A stretch of 64,000 nt of DNA from Cepaea nemoralis. Lineage: Eukaryota > Mollusca > Gastropoda > Stylommatophora > Helicidae. The stretch lies in contig JACEFZ010004236.1 of assembly GCA_014155875.1 (NCBI GenBank), positions 1 to 64,000 on the forward strand, read 5' to 3'. The stretch's first letter is position 1, and the number at the start of each line of letters is the position of its first letter. The translations under genes were made by a program, and so were the position numbers. Shown piece by piece: positions 56,275-63,907 of the stretch. The notes beneath the pieces were generated by a model. The model worked only from the letters and a program-made list of their open reading frames with translations. It had not been told where the DNA came from and did not search any database.

Positions 56275-57348
56275 GCCATTACCTTCATCATCATCATCAT
56301 GACGATCATCATCATCACCATTACCATCATCATCATCATCGCCAGCACCACCACCATCATTACCATAATTACCACCATTACTATCATCTTCATCGCCATC
56401 ATCAGCACCATCATTACAATCATCACCATAATTACCACCATTACCATCATCACCATAATAACCACCATTACCATCATCACCATAATAACCACCATTACCA
56501 TCATCACCATAATTACCACCATTACCATCATCACCAACATCATCATCACCATCACCACCATCACCACCATTATCATCACCACCACCATCATCATCACCGC
56601 CACAATCACCACCATTACCATCACCACCACCACCACTACCACCACCATCATCATCTCCTGTGTATGCTGATGTAATGTCGGTTCTTCACTCAACACCACT
56701 CATTCAGTTTCAAAGCAATATCTGAGCAACATCGCATGTCCATTTCAGAATGCTTCAACCAAAAAGAACCTCAGGTTGATTTACATTACTTTTACATTCA
56801 GTAGCTTGCCATTACTTACTGAATAAGAAGTCAACACTGCAGTCCAACTGATCAGTCTAGTGAATGAACCCACTACCTCACATTCAGCTCACTGTAAGTT
56901 TAAGGGCAACTACATTACACCCCGTGGCCATGTAGCCCTCTATCTCAGCAGTAGAACATTAAAACAAAGAGTAGGCCGACTATGACACTTCTGGAGAGAT
57001 CGAGAAGGAGGATAACCACCATTGTAGAGACTGAGGATGAGCCTACCTTGAGCTCTCTGTCCTGTTGTTTGAAATCCTCGTCCTCCTCGCTGTCGCAGTC
57101 GGGGAATTCGTAGATTCGGATGCCATGCTCCTCAACCTCTTGTAGAATCTGCAATGGTAAAGTGGAAACTTTCTAGAAGAGGACCCTTGTTTCTCTGAAA
57201 GATAAAGAAGAAACAGAAGAAGAAGAAGAAGAAGAAGAAGAAGAAGAAGAAGAAGAAGAAGAAGAAGAAGAAGAAGAAGAAGAAGAAGAAGAAGAACCAA
57301 GAAGAAGAAGAAACAAGAAGAAGAAACAAGATGAAGAAAAAGAAACAA

Positions 57349-57381
<33 letters not shown>

Positions 57382-60300
57382 GTCTTTATTTTCAAAGGGT
57401 TAAGAATTGGGCACGCAGGCCCGTCTGACATTCTGCCCTTCTTCTCTATTTCCTCTCATACATTCTTTCATTCAACATCACTTATGAAGCAACTTTTGAC
57501 AACAAAAGAACATTAAAACGCATGAAAAATAATCAATAACAAATGACTCACTGAGGCAGTGTTTAACATGGGCATTATAAATACCTAAGGAGGGTGTAAC
57601 GTGCCATACATAAGGGAATGTTTTTTGGCTAGTTGTCGTTTGAGATAAGTTACCATTATTGTCTTTTTTGTGTTGTTTGTTATGGGGGCATGTAGTCTGT
57701 ACTAAGGTAGTGTTCAAACAGGTTGCGAATGTATGTATCATGATTGGTGGTGTCTTTGATTTCTTGTGGAAGATTGTTCCACAACTGAGCGGCAGAGTAT
57801 GCTAAGCTTGTTTTATATAAGTCTATCCTAGGTTTAGGGACATGAAGTATATTTAGTCGTTCGCTATGTCTAGCGTTATATTTAAACAATGGCCAAAGGT
57901 AGCTTGGAGCATTTTGAAATAGGATTTTGTGAATTAGTTTGGTCTTATTAAAAAGCAGGCGCTTGTGGAGTGGCAGTAACCGGAGACGTTTATATAGGTT
58001 AGAATTGTCGGTAAGCTTTTCACCATTAATTAAACGCACTGCCCTTTTCTGGAGTGAATATAGGCGTTTTGTTATTGATTTGGAGCATCCATCCCAGACT
58101 GTGGAGCAGTAATCAATATGTGTTTGTATATGAGAAGTATAGAATATCTTTCTTGTGTTTTCGTCAAGGAAATTTTTAATTTTGGCAAGTTGGTATACTT
58201 TTTTGGCTATTTGTTTAACTAGAGCATGAACATGTGAGTTAAAAGTTAGATTTTGATCTATGATAACACCCAGTGTCTTGTGCTCGGTGACACTTTCTAC
58301 AGGCGTGCTGCCAATGTGCAGCTGAAGAGTTCTCTGCGAGTTTAGAGTGTGAAGTCTTTGCCTGGTTCCTATTAACATAGACTTTGTTTTAGTAATGTTA
58401 ATTTGCATGCGGTTTGCATGACTCCAGTTAACTACACTATTTATTTCCTGTTGCAAGGATAATTCTAGCACATTACGATCAACAGCGTTTGTATATACTG
58501 TGCAGTCATCAGCAAATAGATCGCAGGACGACGACAGATTTAATGGAAGATCATTTATATAAATGGCAAATAATAGAGGGCCAAGAATAGACCCCTGAGG
58601 TACTCCAATATTAATGGTAATGGCTTGAGATAAAACTTTATTGTGTGATACTACTTGCTTTCTGTCTAATAAGAATGATTTTATTAATGTCACTATATTA
58701 AAACTTACTTTCATTGTTTCTAGTTTTTTAATTAGAATAGTATGATCTATCATATCGAATGCTTTCCTAAAGTCTATAAACACCGCTCCACATAGAGTAT
58801 TGTTGTTAATATTTTGATGCCAGTTTTCTATCATGTTTGTTAGTGCCGTATGGCAAGAATATTTTGGCCGAAATCCTGACTGACTGTCAACTATCAGTTT
58901 ATGGCGAACTAAGTGATCTAGTGTTGTTTTGTGGATGTGCTTTTCTAGCGGTTTGGATAATGAGGATAATATGGAAATTGGTCTATAATTACTCATGAGA
59001 CGATCGTCTAGAGGACCAGCTTTTAAATGAGGATACACTTTAGCGATTTTAAAGGCTGATGGGAAGTGACCTCTGGTTAGACATTGATTATATATAAAAG
59101 TTAGTGACTCGCAGATCGCCGGTGCAGCATGGCGAAGGATCCGACTACTAATTCCATCTAGTCCTGATGAGTTATTGTTTTTTAGATTACGGAGATGAGT
59201 AAATACTTCAGTTGTCGTCATTAGCGGTATGTTGGAGGAAATGTGTCCATAGCATTTGTTCTCACAGAATGATGATAATAAAGATATGTCATGAGGCGCA
59301 TCTGGTATTGCAGCCTTCAGTTGGTTTATGTCGGACTGAAAGTATCTACTGAATTGATCACATGTAACCTGATTTGATGGTAATGATTGTGATGATTTGT
59401 GTTTGTTTGTCAAGGTATTAATTGCTTTCCATATATCTTTAGTGTTGGTTTTATCTATTACTATGTTCTTAAAATAGTTTTTCTTTTCCTTCCGAATAAC
59501 ATATTGAACTTTGTTTCTCAGACTACGGTACATAGTTAGATCTCTATTTTTGTGAGCCCTGTCGCGATCTCTCATAAGTTCAACTACCTCCTGTGTGATC
59601 CACGGGGGCTTTGTGTGATGTTTAACACGAACTTCCTTAAATGGAACATGTTTATCAAATATACTTAGAAAGGTCTTTAGCCAGTGGTCCAGAGCATCGT
59701 CTGGGTCAGGAAGCTGGTAAACATAATCTAGAGATGAGTTGACCAAATCTTGTAAGAAGACGTCTCGATTGAAATTTTTGTAATTTCTATATTTTATGCT
59801 TATATGTTTGTGTTTGGGAGTTTTGGTGCCCCTTTTCGACCACGTGCAACATACTGGATAGTGATCGCTCATTGCATTGATAGGTACACTACATTCTGTG
59901 ATGTTATCAGCACACGTAGTATAAATATGATCTATAAGTGTTGCAGATGATTTAGTGATTCTAGTGGCTTGTTTGACTAACTGTTGGAAATTATATGACT
60001 CTATTATGTTTTCCCATGTTTTGTTTGATTTGTTAGCGTCTATGTTGAAGTCACCTAGCAATATTATTTCCCTAGCATTACTAAAGACTACATCCATCAT
60101 AGTGGTGAATTTTTCATACCATATATTTCCTGCACTGGGGTTTCGATAAAGATAGCCAACTACTAGCGGTATGCAATTTTGAAGTTTAACCTCTATCCAT
60201 ACACACTCAATCTCACAGGTTTCAAAGTCTAGCCTGCGGTGGGCGTTAAGCGAGTTGGAAATATAAACTGCAATACCCGTCTCTTGTTTCTGATAGGGAT

Positions 60301-63300
60301 CTCTTCTAATGGTTTTAAAACCTCTGATAGCGATGTCATCATCTGAGATGTTGCCATTTAATCGACTTTCGCTAACGCCAAACATGTGAAAATTTTGATT
60401 AAGTATAAGTGATAGTTCGGGCAGCTTCCCTAATAGATGGCATATGTTTACATGCCCGATTCTGAGCCCATTATTCCTGAGCCAGTGTTCGTACTTATTA
60501 GACATTTCAACAATGCGTAATCACAAGTTTAAAAGCAAAACACACACACACAAAGTGAATACAACTTACGTCCCTTATTACAAAACACACTCTAAAGTAC
60601 AGAGAAACAGTAATATCTCTGTAAATATATAAAAATACGTACACAGATCCGTAAGGAAGAGCAGTGAAGACCCCCTCACTCACCGTGAAAACACAATTAG
60701 AATTATTATAAAAGCTATACAGCTAAGTACTATCAATTAATATAAAGTCAAAACCAGTCAATGTTTGTAATAACTTATAACCTAATACGTTACTAGATCA
60801 AGTTATAACCAAATATGCAGATAAACGTTTAAGGAGAGGCTCTTTCTTGTACCGAGATCCGGTGTAGCTTTGTCCTAAGTTGCTAGTAAATACCAGGTTG
60901 TGTTGGTTGTTGGTATAGCGACATTATAAGTGCTTGACGAAGTGTAGCTGGGCTATACCGTGTGAGGTGCAACCATTCTGGATTACAATTAAATGGGTAC
61001 TGATGATGTCTCATGGGTATGTAATGACTACCAACTAGAGCCTCTGGTTGGTGGCTAACAGGAGGTTGTGCTGGCACGTCGTTGTTGCTGAGAGTCGGAT
61101 CCTTTCTGGGGAGAATAGGAATCATATCTTCGTAATTATTACCCTCCTGTGTGACAGACGACGTATTTAACGGACTTGGTGTTGTGGTAGTGTCCCGTCT
61201 GGCTTGGATTTCAGGTGCAGTGGTTATGAGTGGTCTGCACACTTCTGTCCTATTGGTACTTGATGTGACGGGAGTATGTCGTCTGGCTTGAGTTTCAGGA
61301 GTAGCTAAAAGTGTCCGGCGCGATCCCGTATTGGATGTATGGTATGTCCGTTCTGGTTATTTTAAATTCTTGGCGAGAAAACTGGTGCCCAATGTAGATA
61401 AATGTATTTGATCCTTGTAAAGACTCTTTTTTGGTGCACCAGCCTGTGAAGTGAATGATGCTGTATTGTTGATGAATTGTATCTTGTTTTGAGAACAGAA
61501 CTTCTGCAACATGTTGTTATTTATGTCAGCTAGACGGCGCTGGTGTCCATAACTCGGTGATATGATGGAGGAGAAGAAAATGGATGAGTTAGGAAAAGTG
61601 TGACGTAATCCGTTCAAGAGTGCCAGCAGTTGAGACCCTGTGATTTGTTGGTTGTTCATGGTGTCGGTGATGCCAATATGTACGCTTGCCCTTCTGACGC
61701 TATGATTAACAGCCAACCTGCTAATCTTGTCTGTTAGCCGGTCTACACCAGCCCCAGGCAGTGGGATTATTGAAACAATGTCTTTGTCTGATGTGGCCAT
61801 CCTGTCGCTGTATAAACCTTTCATTAAGGAATCGCCTAGTATAATATGTGTACAGTCAGGTCGTGCTGTCTGTACATGTTGGTTGTCAGCACGTCTCGAC
61901 CGTTGTTTCATCCATTTCCGATTATCAGCAGTCTTTATGTCTCCATGTGGTTCTCCCGATGTATCTTGTTGGCTTGTCTTGCCCGTTTGCAGCATGTTAA
62001 AGCACTGTAAGTTTTCTGGTGACTTTTCTTGAAGTACTTCAAACCTATTGCTTATTTTGACGTCAATGGGGTAGACTGCTTGTTGTTGTTTATCTTCGTC
62101 TGCACATTGAGGTGTTTGTTGTTTTTTATCTTCCTCTGCGCGTTGAGTTGTTTTCATAGTGATTATCTGTTCTGGGTGGGATTGAGCTTCCCCAAGATTT
62201 CCCAAGGATGAAGCGGTTGCTTGAGAATTACATGCTTCTTCGGTTTGGTTTGTAGAGAACGCATTCTGTAAGATTTGAACTGTATTTCTCAGCAGCAAAT
62301 TTTCGTCTCGCAGGAGTGCGACTTCTGTCTTGAGAGCATTGTAATCACTGCTTATCTTGTTGTTTGCTTCAATGTTGGTTGAAACAGTGACAATGAGCGC
62401 CTTTAGTGATTGTTCTAGTTCCTCAATGCGCTGTTTACAGTCGCACGAATGTCCATTGATAGTTAAGATGCTATTGTTATCTGAGGCAGGTACTTCTTCA
62501 ACAATGTCAACATTGGGTTCTATGTTGTTTTGGATACGCTCCATTGGGTATTCAATAGCCAAGAGCGCTGGTGGGTTGGCAGGCCTCGTGTTGATGTTGT
62601 CATGTACACTCATCGTATGAGTAGATTCGGTGAATGTCTGTGTCGAGTTTTCAAGTTCAACAAAATCTACTTTTAGCCAGGAATTAATGTTTTCATTACT
62701 GCCCTGTGTCATGAGTTTATTTTTACTGCGGTACAAATGTATCGTAATCACTGGCGTCGTAATCAGATCCTCAACGTGGGCCCCGTGCTTATCTTGCCTG
62801 TGTTCAATTAGTTCAAGCCTGTAGTAGTTGAGTAGGCAAGTTCGGAATGCCTCATAATAGAGTGTGTTGTTGAAGGAAATAGTAACACACTGTCCTGAGT
62901 TGGTGTGTTTGACGACTAGGCCGTTGGGATTTATGCACTTGGATAGCTTATTCTTCACGGCCCTCTCTTTGTTTAGTGTGTAAGTTTTATTGACAGCCGA
63001 TCGTAAACCTGAGCGAGTCCTTTCACCATTCACTTCCAATACGGAGCACTCTCCTTCCCCTGACATTATTGCATAATATTACGACTAACTAAACTTGAAG
63101 AACGCAGCAATCGCATTGTTATCTAGCCACGCCGCGGGCAATTTGAGGTCCCGTGGTTGTATCTGACACGCCTCGTGCACTTGATTGGTTGAAATTTAAT
63201 AGTGTTCAACTATCACTCGAAATGAATATTAGATATAACCCACATTTTTGCGATAATAAACACTTGTATTAATCTAAAAACTATTTCACCACATCCTCAG

Positions 63301-63541
63301 AATCACAACGAGCACATTGATATAAAAATCCATGATAGGTGATTCAGCTTGCAGTAATAATAATCCGAGAAGTAAGAGATACAAAAACACGTCTTCACTC
63401 TCCGGCTACACGAGGGGAAGAAGGAAGAAGAAACAAGAATAAGAAGGAGAAAAAAGAATAAAAAGAAACATGCAGAAGAAGAAGAAGAAGAAGAAGAAGA
63501 AGAAGAAGAAGAAGAAGAAGAAGAAGAAGAAGAAGAAGAAG

Positions 63542-63576
<35 letters not shown>

Positions 63577-63907
63577 CCAAGAAGCAGAAGATGAAACAAG
63601 AAGAAGAAACAAAAAGAAGAAGAAGAAACAAGAAGAAGAAACAAGATGAAGAAGAAGAAACAAGAAGAAGAAGAAAGAAAAAGGAAGAATAAACAAGAAG
63701 AAGAAGAAGAAACAAGAAGAAGAAGGAGAAAAGGAAGAAGAAGAAACAAAAAGAAGAAGAAGAAGAAGGAGAAGAAGACAGCCACTTACTCTGTTCTTCA
63801 TCCTCTTGAGCTCGTCTTTAGTCAGAATATCAGCTTTAGCAATGAGCGGCACTATGTTGACTTTGTTGTGCAGCTTCTTCATCGTCTGCACATCAATCTG
63901 TCGAAGA
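42899..63907 (-). CDS. Septin (SEPT2-group, SEPT4/5-like), 3' seven exons
   Basis: Join on the minus strand: 63907-63790, 57148-57047, 56123-56027, 54185-54134, 45199-45095, 44741-44663, 42994-42899; 649 nt, 215 codons plus stop. Septins are GTPases that polymerise into membrane-associated filaments in cytokinesis and cortex organisation. The visible part has the G4 box AKAD, the septin unique element ([18 protein letters not shown]), [10 protein letters not shown]...HYENYRA, and a C-terminal coiled-coil with [13 protein letters not shown] and [15 protein letters not shown]. The last block is typical of the SEPT2 group. All junctions are GT-AG and phases agree. The P-loop exons lie beyond 64000. 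Introns hold two full-length LINEs. Confidence 0.95.
43010..43540. other. Septin last intron, no recognised features
   Basis: Nothing supported besides spliced intron sequence. Confidence 0.45.
43540..43745 (+). mobile_element. Family R LINE fragment
   Basis: Parallels 125-310: caacagggatgtttaatgtt, gtgaaaacactatcagaata and atcaataacattagatatg followed by gatgatacag (the YADD region). It is diverged, with small deletions. Confidence 0.7.
44222..44600 (-). mobile_element. Family R LINE, 3'-terminal fragment
   Basis: The minus-strand end with the cgatcaccagagtcgtgga and tagccaagccatccaggtat blocks and a (GAT)n tail at about 44222. The middle is interrupted by CA and poly-C runs at 44385-44440. 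It lies in the septin intron 79 nt short of the next exon. Confidence 0.7.
44663..44741 (-). CDS. Septin exon (start of coiled coil)
   Basis: One base completing Gly, then [20 protein letters not shown] and EQKDAE. Acceptor TTCCACAG, donor GTAAGG, ending in phase 0. Confidence 0.92.
44770..44900. repeat. (TC)n microsatellite
   Basis: About 120 bp of TC with minor breaks, about 30 nt upstream (coding strand) of the 44741-44663 exon acceptor. On the coding strand it reads (GA)n. Confidence 0.93.
45095..45199 (-). CDS. Septin exon ([10 protein letters not shown])
   Basis: Encodes [20 protein letters not shown], then [14 protein letters not shown] and two bases. Acceptor CATCCTCCAG, donor GTAAGG. 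A 1.8-kb simple-sequence array ends about 20 nt upstream of the exon. Confidence 0.93.
45221..47015. repeat. GTAGTGGTTGTAGTTGTG-type simple-sequence array, 1.8 kb
   Basis: Built from GTA/GTG/GTT triplets with almost no C on the plus strand. A higher-order duplication of about 431 bp is visible: the segment starting acagtagttg at about 45757 restarts at about 46188 with the same interior landmarks (taatttttgtagttgtgtta, tatcgtaatggctgtag). The right end degenerates into pure (GTA)n and (GTT)n. Long open frames across it encode only Val/Gly-Ser or Thr runs and are not genes. Confidence 0.95.
47041..47170 (-). mobile_element. Family Z LINE, 3'-terminal fragment
   Basis: ggcaccttgccgccttgaca, gacaatagtt and catggcgctagcgaatatga match the 3' end at 36865-36950 (ggcaccttgccgtcttgaca). 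Confidence 0.75.
47174..47665 (+). mobile_element. mariner-type transposon remnant with internal deletion
   Basis: ATG at 47340 begins [20 protein letters not shown]. The region continues, with frameshifts, through a helix-turn-helix part ([31 protein letters not shown]), then jumps to [18 protein letters not shown] and a stop at 47657. The start resembles the HTH_48 region of SETMAR-like mariner transposases and the end resembles their C-terminus, so the DDE core is deleted. A terminal-repeat-like tacgagggggcatcaaatg lies at 47176. Confidence 0.65.
47965..48223 (-). mobile_element. Family R LINE, 3' part (split by copy C)
   Basis: The minus strand carries [14 protein letters not shown] and a (GAT)n tail (atcatcatcatc at about 47975). 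The 5'-ward continuation lies at 53083-53960, on the other side of family I copy C. Confidence 0.75.
48224..48300 (+). ncRNA. Candidate HDV-like ribozyme, family I copy C
   Basis: P1 CCCCTCT (48224-48230) with AGAGGGG (48255-48261). P2 GCCGT (48231-48235) with ACGGT (48296-48300), one G-U pair. P3 ACC (48242-48244) with GGT (48252-48254), loop TTGACGA. P4 CTTG (48262-48265) with CAAG (48282-48285), then CTATG. The first base follows the target-site duplication directly. Confidence 0.5.
48500..52340 (+). pseudogene. EN-RT-RNase H polyprotein of family I copy C (two lesions)
   Basis: About 1280 codons. N-terminal 50 residues are a short basic leader. The endonuclease spans residues about 50-285 ([42 protein letters not shown]). 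RT spans about 490-800 ([39 protein letters not shown]). RNase H spans about 1030-1160 ([35 protein letters not shown]), followed by a zinc-type cluster CNC...HLLQDC. Lesions are AAA to TAA at 50444-50446, and one extra A in an A-run near 51337. The RT-RNase H junction is intact here ([14 protein letters not shown]), unlike copies A and B. Confidence 0.9.
52350..52640 (+). repeat. 103-bp monomers in the family I 3'UTR
   Basis: About three units, each containing ggcacgaaatggaatattgc, ttggatagcaaatccattac and cataaaaggtggaaaagtgt. Copy B has about 2.5 units and the nested copy at 37.7 kb about 1.6. Confidence 0.9.
53083..53960 (-). mobile_element. LINE RT fragment (5'-ward part of the family R copy split by copy C)
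   Basis: The minus strand reads [20 protein letters not shown] at about 53870-53820, [20 protein letters not shown] near 53260-53210, and EANETRTL across the insertion point. Poly-C runs lie at 53394-53414 and 53611-53623. A SINE-like patch (agtgtgtatggactaagttt) lies near 53530. Confidence 0.65.
54060..54105. repeat. Short (GAA)n tract
   Basis: About 45 bp of GAA/GAAA, starting 29 nt downstream (coding strand) of the septin micro-exon donor. Confidence 0.85.
54134..54185 (-). CDS. Septin micro-exon (52 nt)
   Basis: Completes a Val codon, then [16 protein letters not shown] and two bases of the next codon. Acceptor TCCCACAG, donor GTAGGT. Both partial codons fit the neighbouring exons. It is easily missed because no open frame of useful length surrounds it. 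Confidence 0.9.
54346..55215. repeat. Compound (AAT)n(GAA)n(CAA)n array
   Basis: About 75 bp of AAT, about 120 bp of pure GAA, then mixed GAA/CAA/AAG triplets, and a final ACA/AAT block. Open frames on both strands are runs of Asn, Lys, Leu, Ser or Tyr and are not genes. It lies in a septin intron. Confidence 0.95.
55216..55330 (+). mobile_element. Possible family I tail relic and family R end
   Basis: gctgctgtgttgtaaactgg, cacaacgtatttacg and gggcctaacgacga resemble scrambled family I 3'-end words. From 55320 ccattccggctggcgtgggt resembles a family R end on the minus strand. Weak. Confidence 0.35.
55398..56015. repeat. (CCAA)n-derived tetranucleotide array
   Basis: About 615 bp of AACC/AATC/AGCC tetramers. 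It starts as pure AACC and diversifies to the right. It ends a few bases short of the septin exon donor at 56026. Confidence 0.95.
56027..56123 (-). CDS. Septin exon (septin unique element, first part)
   Basis: 97 nt: [20 protein letters not shown], then [12 protein letters not shown] and one extra base. Acceptor TTTGCAG, donor GTCAGT. The exon is wedged between a (TTGG)n-like intron array that begins a few bases after the donor and a (GAT)n array about 70 nt upstream. Confidence 0.93.
56193..56655. repeat. (ATC)n/(ACC)n trinucleotide array
   Basis: About 80 bp of pure ATC, then mixed ATC/ACC/ATT triplets, with a 27-30 bp higher-order unit around 56420-56520 (catcaccataataaccaccat). Open frames are His, Met-Val or Thr-Ile runs. 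Confidence 0.95.
56660..57040. other. Septin intron, no recognised features
   Basis: Nothing supported. Confidence 0.4.
57047..57148 (-). CDS. Septin exon ([11 protein letters not shown])
   Basis: 34 codons: [20 protein letters not shown], then [14 protein letters not shown]. Acceptor ATTGCAG, donor GTAGGC, phase 0 at both ends. A pure TTC tract (on the coding strand) lies about 60 nt upstream of the acceptor. Confidence 0.93.
57204..57354. repeat. (GAA)n tract, left half of a split intronic array
   Basis: About 95 bp of pure GAA and 50 bp of interrupted units (gaagaaacaagaagaagaaa). The same interrupted units continue at 63443-63780 beyond the inserted CR1-type LINE. Confidence 0.93.
57680..60505 (-). 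CDS. CR1-type ORF2: endonuclease-reverse transcriptase, 941 aa, intact
   Basis: The N-terminal 230 or so residues form the AP-type endonuclease ([58 protein letters not shown]). RT spans roughly residues 430-720 ([60 protein letters not shown], catalytic [15 protein letters not shown]). The C-terminal part ([24 protein letters not shown]) is the usual CR1/L2-type tail. No stop or frameshift interrupts it. It begins 377 nt after the end of the open frame that follows ORF1. Confidence 0.93.
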   Translation of the reverse strand: MSNKYEHWLRNNGLRIGHVNICHLLGKLPELSLILNQNFHMFGVSESRLNGNISDDDIAIRGFKTIRRDPYQKQETGIAVYISNSLNAHRRLDFETCEIECVWIEVKLQNCIPLVVGYLYRNPSAGNIWYEKFTTMMDVVFSNAREIILLGDFNIDANKSNKTWENIIESYNFQQLVKQATRITKSSATLIDHIYTTCADNITECSVPINAMSDHYPVCCTWSKRGTKTPKHKHISIKYRNYKNFNRDVFLQDLVNSSLDYVYQLPDPDDALDHWLKTFLSIFDKHVPFKEVRVKHHTKPPWITQEVVELMRDRDRAHKNRDLTMYRSLRNKVQYVIRKEKKNYFKNIVIDKTNTKDIWKAINTLTNKHKSSQSLPSNQVTCDQFSRYFQSDINQLKAAIPDAPHDISLLSSFCENKCYGHISSNIPLMTTTEVFTHLRNLKNNNSSGLDGISSRILRHAAPAICESLTFIYNQCLTRGHFPSAFKIAKVYPHLKAGPLDDRLMSNYRPISILSSLSKPLEKHIHKTTLDHLVRHKLIVDSQSGFRPKYSCHTALTNMIENWHQNINNNTLCGAVFIDFRKAFDMIDHTILIKKLETMKVSFNIVTLIKSFLLDRKQVVSHNKVLSQAITINIGVPQGSILGPLLFAIYINDLPLNLSSSCDLFADDCTVYTNAVDRNVLELSLQQEINSVVNWSHANRMQINITKTKSMLIGTRQRLHTLNSQRTLQLHIGSTPVESVTEHKTLGVIIDQNLTFNSHVHALVKQIAKKVYQLAKIKNFLDENTRKIFYTSHIQTHIDYCSTVWDGCSKSITKRLYSLQKRAVRLINGEKLTDNSNLYKRLRLLPLHKRLLFNKTKLIHKILFQNAPSYLWPLFKYNARHSERLNILHVPKPRIDLYKTSLAYSAAQLWNNLPQEIKDTTNHDTYIRNLFEHYLSTDYMPP
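60883..61356 (-). other. Open frame continuing CR1 ORF1 in frame after its TAA
   Basis: 157 stop-free codons directly follow the ORF1 stop in the same frame, with no ATG near their start. The sequence is rich in Pro, Thr and Ser and holds an imperfect internal duplication ([11 protein letters not shown] and [11 protein letters not shown]). It ends at a stop at 60883-60885. Either the TAA is a recent nonsense mutation in a longer ORF1, or it is read through. Confidence 0.6.
61357..63066 (-). CDS. CR1-type ORF1: coiled coil plus SGNH/GDSL-esterase-like domain, 569 aa
   Basis: Residues about 1-130 are basic. A coiled coil lies at about 215-275 ([33 protein letters not shown]). The SGNH-like domain runs from about 404 to 569: block [12 protein letters not shown] (Ser about 413), a Gly block LPGAGVDRL, block III HIGITD, and block [10 protein letters not shown] (Asp about 552, His about 555). 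Block III usually reads GTND, so the Asn of the oxyanion hole seems replaced by Thr. The role in CR1 elements is presumed to be in RNP formation or membrane/lipid contact and is not established. Confidence 0.85.
   Translation of the reverse strand: MSGEGECSVLEVNGERTRSGLRSAVNKTYTLNKERAVKNKLSKCINPNGLVVKHTNSGQCVTISFNNTLYYEAFRTCLLNYYRLELIEHRQDKHGAHVEDLITTPVITIHLYRSKNKLMTQGSNENINSWLKVDFVELENSTQTFTESTHTMSVHDNINTRPANPPALLAIEYPMERIQNNIEPNVDIVEEVPASDNNSILTINGHSCDCKQRIEELEQSLKALIVTVSTNIEANNKISSDYNALKTEVALLRDENLLLRNTVQILQNAFSTNQTEEACNSQATASSLGNLGEAQSHPEQIITMKTTQRAEEDKKQQTPQCADEDKQQQAVYPIDVKISNRFEVLQEKSPENLQCFNMLQTGKTSQQDTSGEPHGDIKTADNRKWMKQRSRRADNQHVQTARPDCTHIILGDSLMKGLYSDRMATSDKDIVSIIPLPGAGVDRLTDKISRLAVNHSVRRASVHIGITDTMNNQQITGSQLLALLNGLRHTFPNSSIFFSSIISPSYGHQRRLADINNNMLQKFCSQNKIQFINNTASFTSQAGAPKKSLYKDQIHLSTLGTSFLAKNLK
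63443..63780. repeat. (GAA)n/(CAA)n tract, right half of the split intronic array
   Basis: About 70 bp of pure GAA, 35 bp of CAA and interrupted gaagaaacaagaag units up to 10 nt from the septin donor at 63789. On the coding strand it is (TTC)n/(TTG)n. Confidence 0.95.
63790..63907 (-). CDS. Septin exon with G4 (AKAD)
   Basis: Encodes [26 protein letters not shown] and [13 protein letters not shown]. It starts in phase 2 (last base of a Gly codon) after TTTCTCAG and ends in phase 0 at GTAAGT. The GAA tract starts 10 nt into the following intron. Confidence 0.95.

Larger units (their letters stand above)
57355..63428 (-). mobile_element. CR1-type LINE, full length, apparently intact
   Basis: A two-ORF LINE: 5'UTR (63428-63067), ORF1 with coiled coil and SGNH-hydrolase domain, ORF2 with endonuclease and RT but no RNase H, and a 3' end with aataaagactt followed by (ATT)n. 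An esterase-like domain in ORF1 is characteristic of CR1-like LINEs. A candidate 14-bp target-site duplication, agaaacaagaataa, lies at 57341-57354 and 63429-63442. Because the flanks are GAA-rich, this duplication is less certain than those of family I. It is in sense orientation to the septin gene. Confidence 0.88.

Noticed and set aside
56139..56699. Open frames with poly-His, poly-Met/Val and Thr-Ile
   Set aside because: Translation of the (ATC)n/(ACC)n array.
63303..63891. Open frames of about 160 codons overlapping the septin exon
   Set aside because: Only the part from 63907 to 63790 is septin; the rest is intron GAA/TTC repeat read in frame past the donor.
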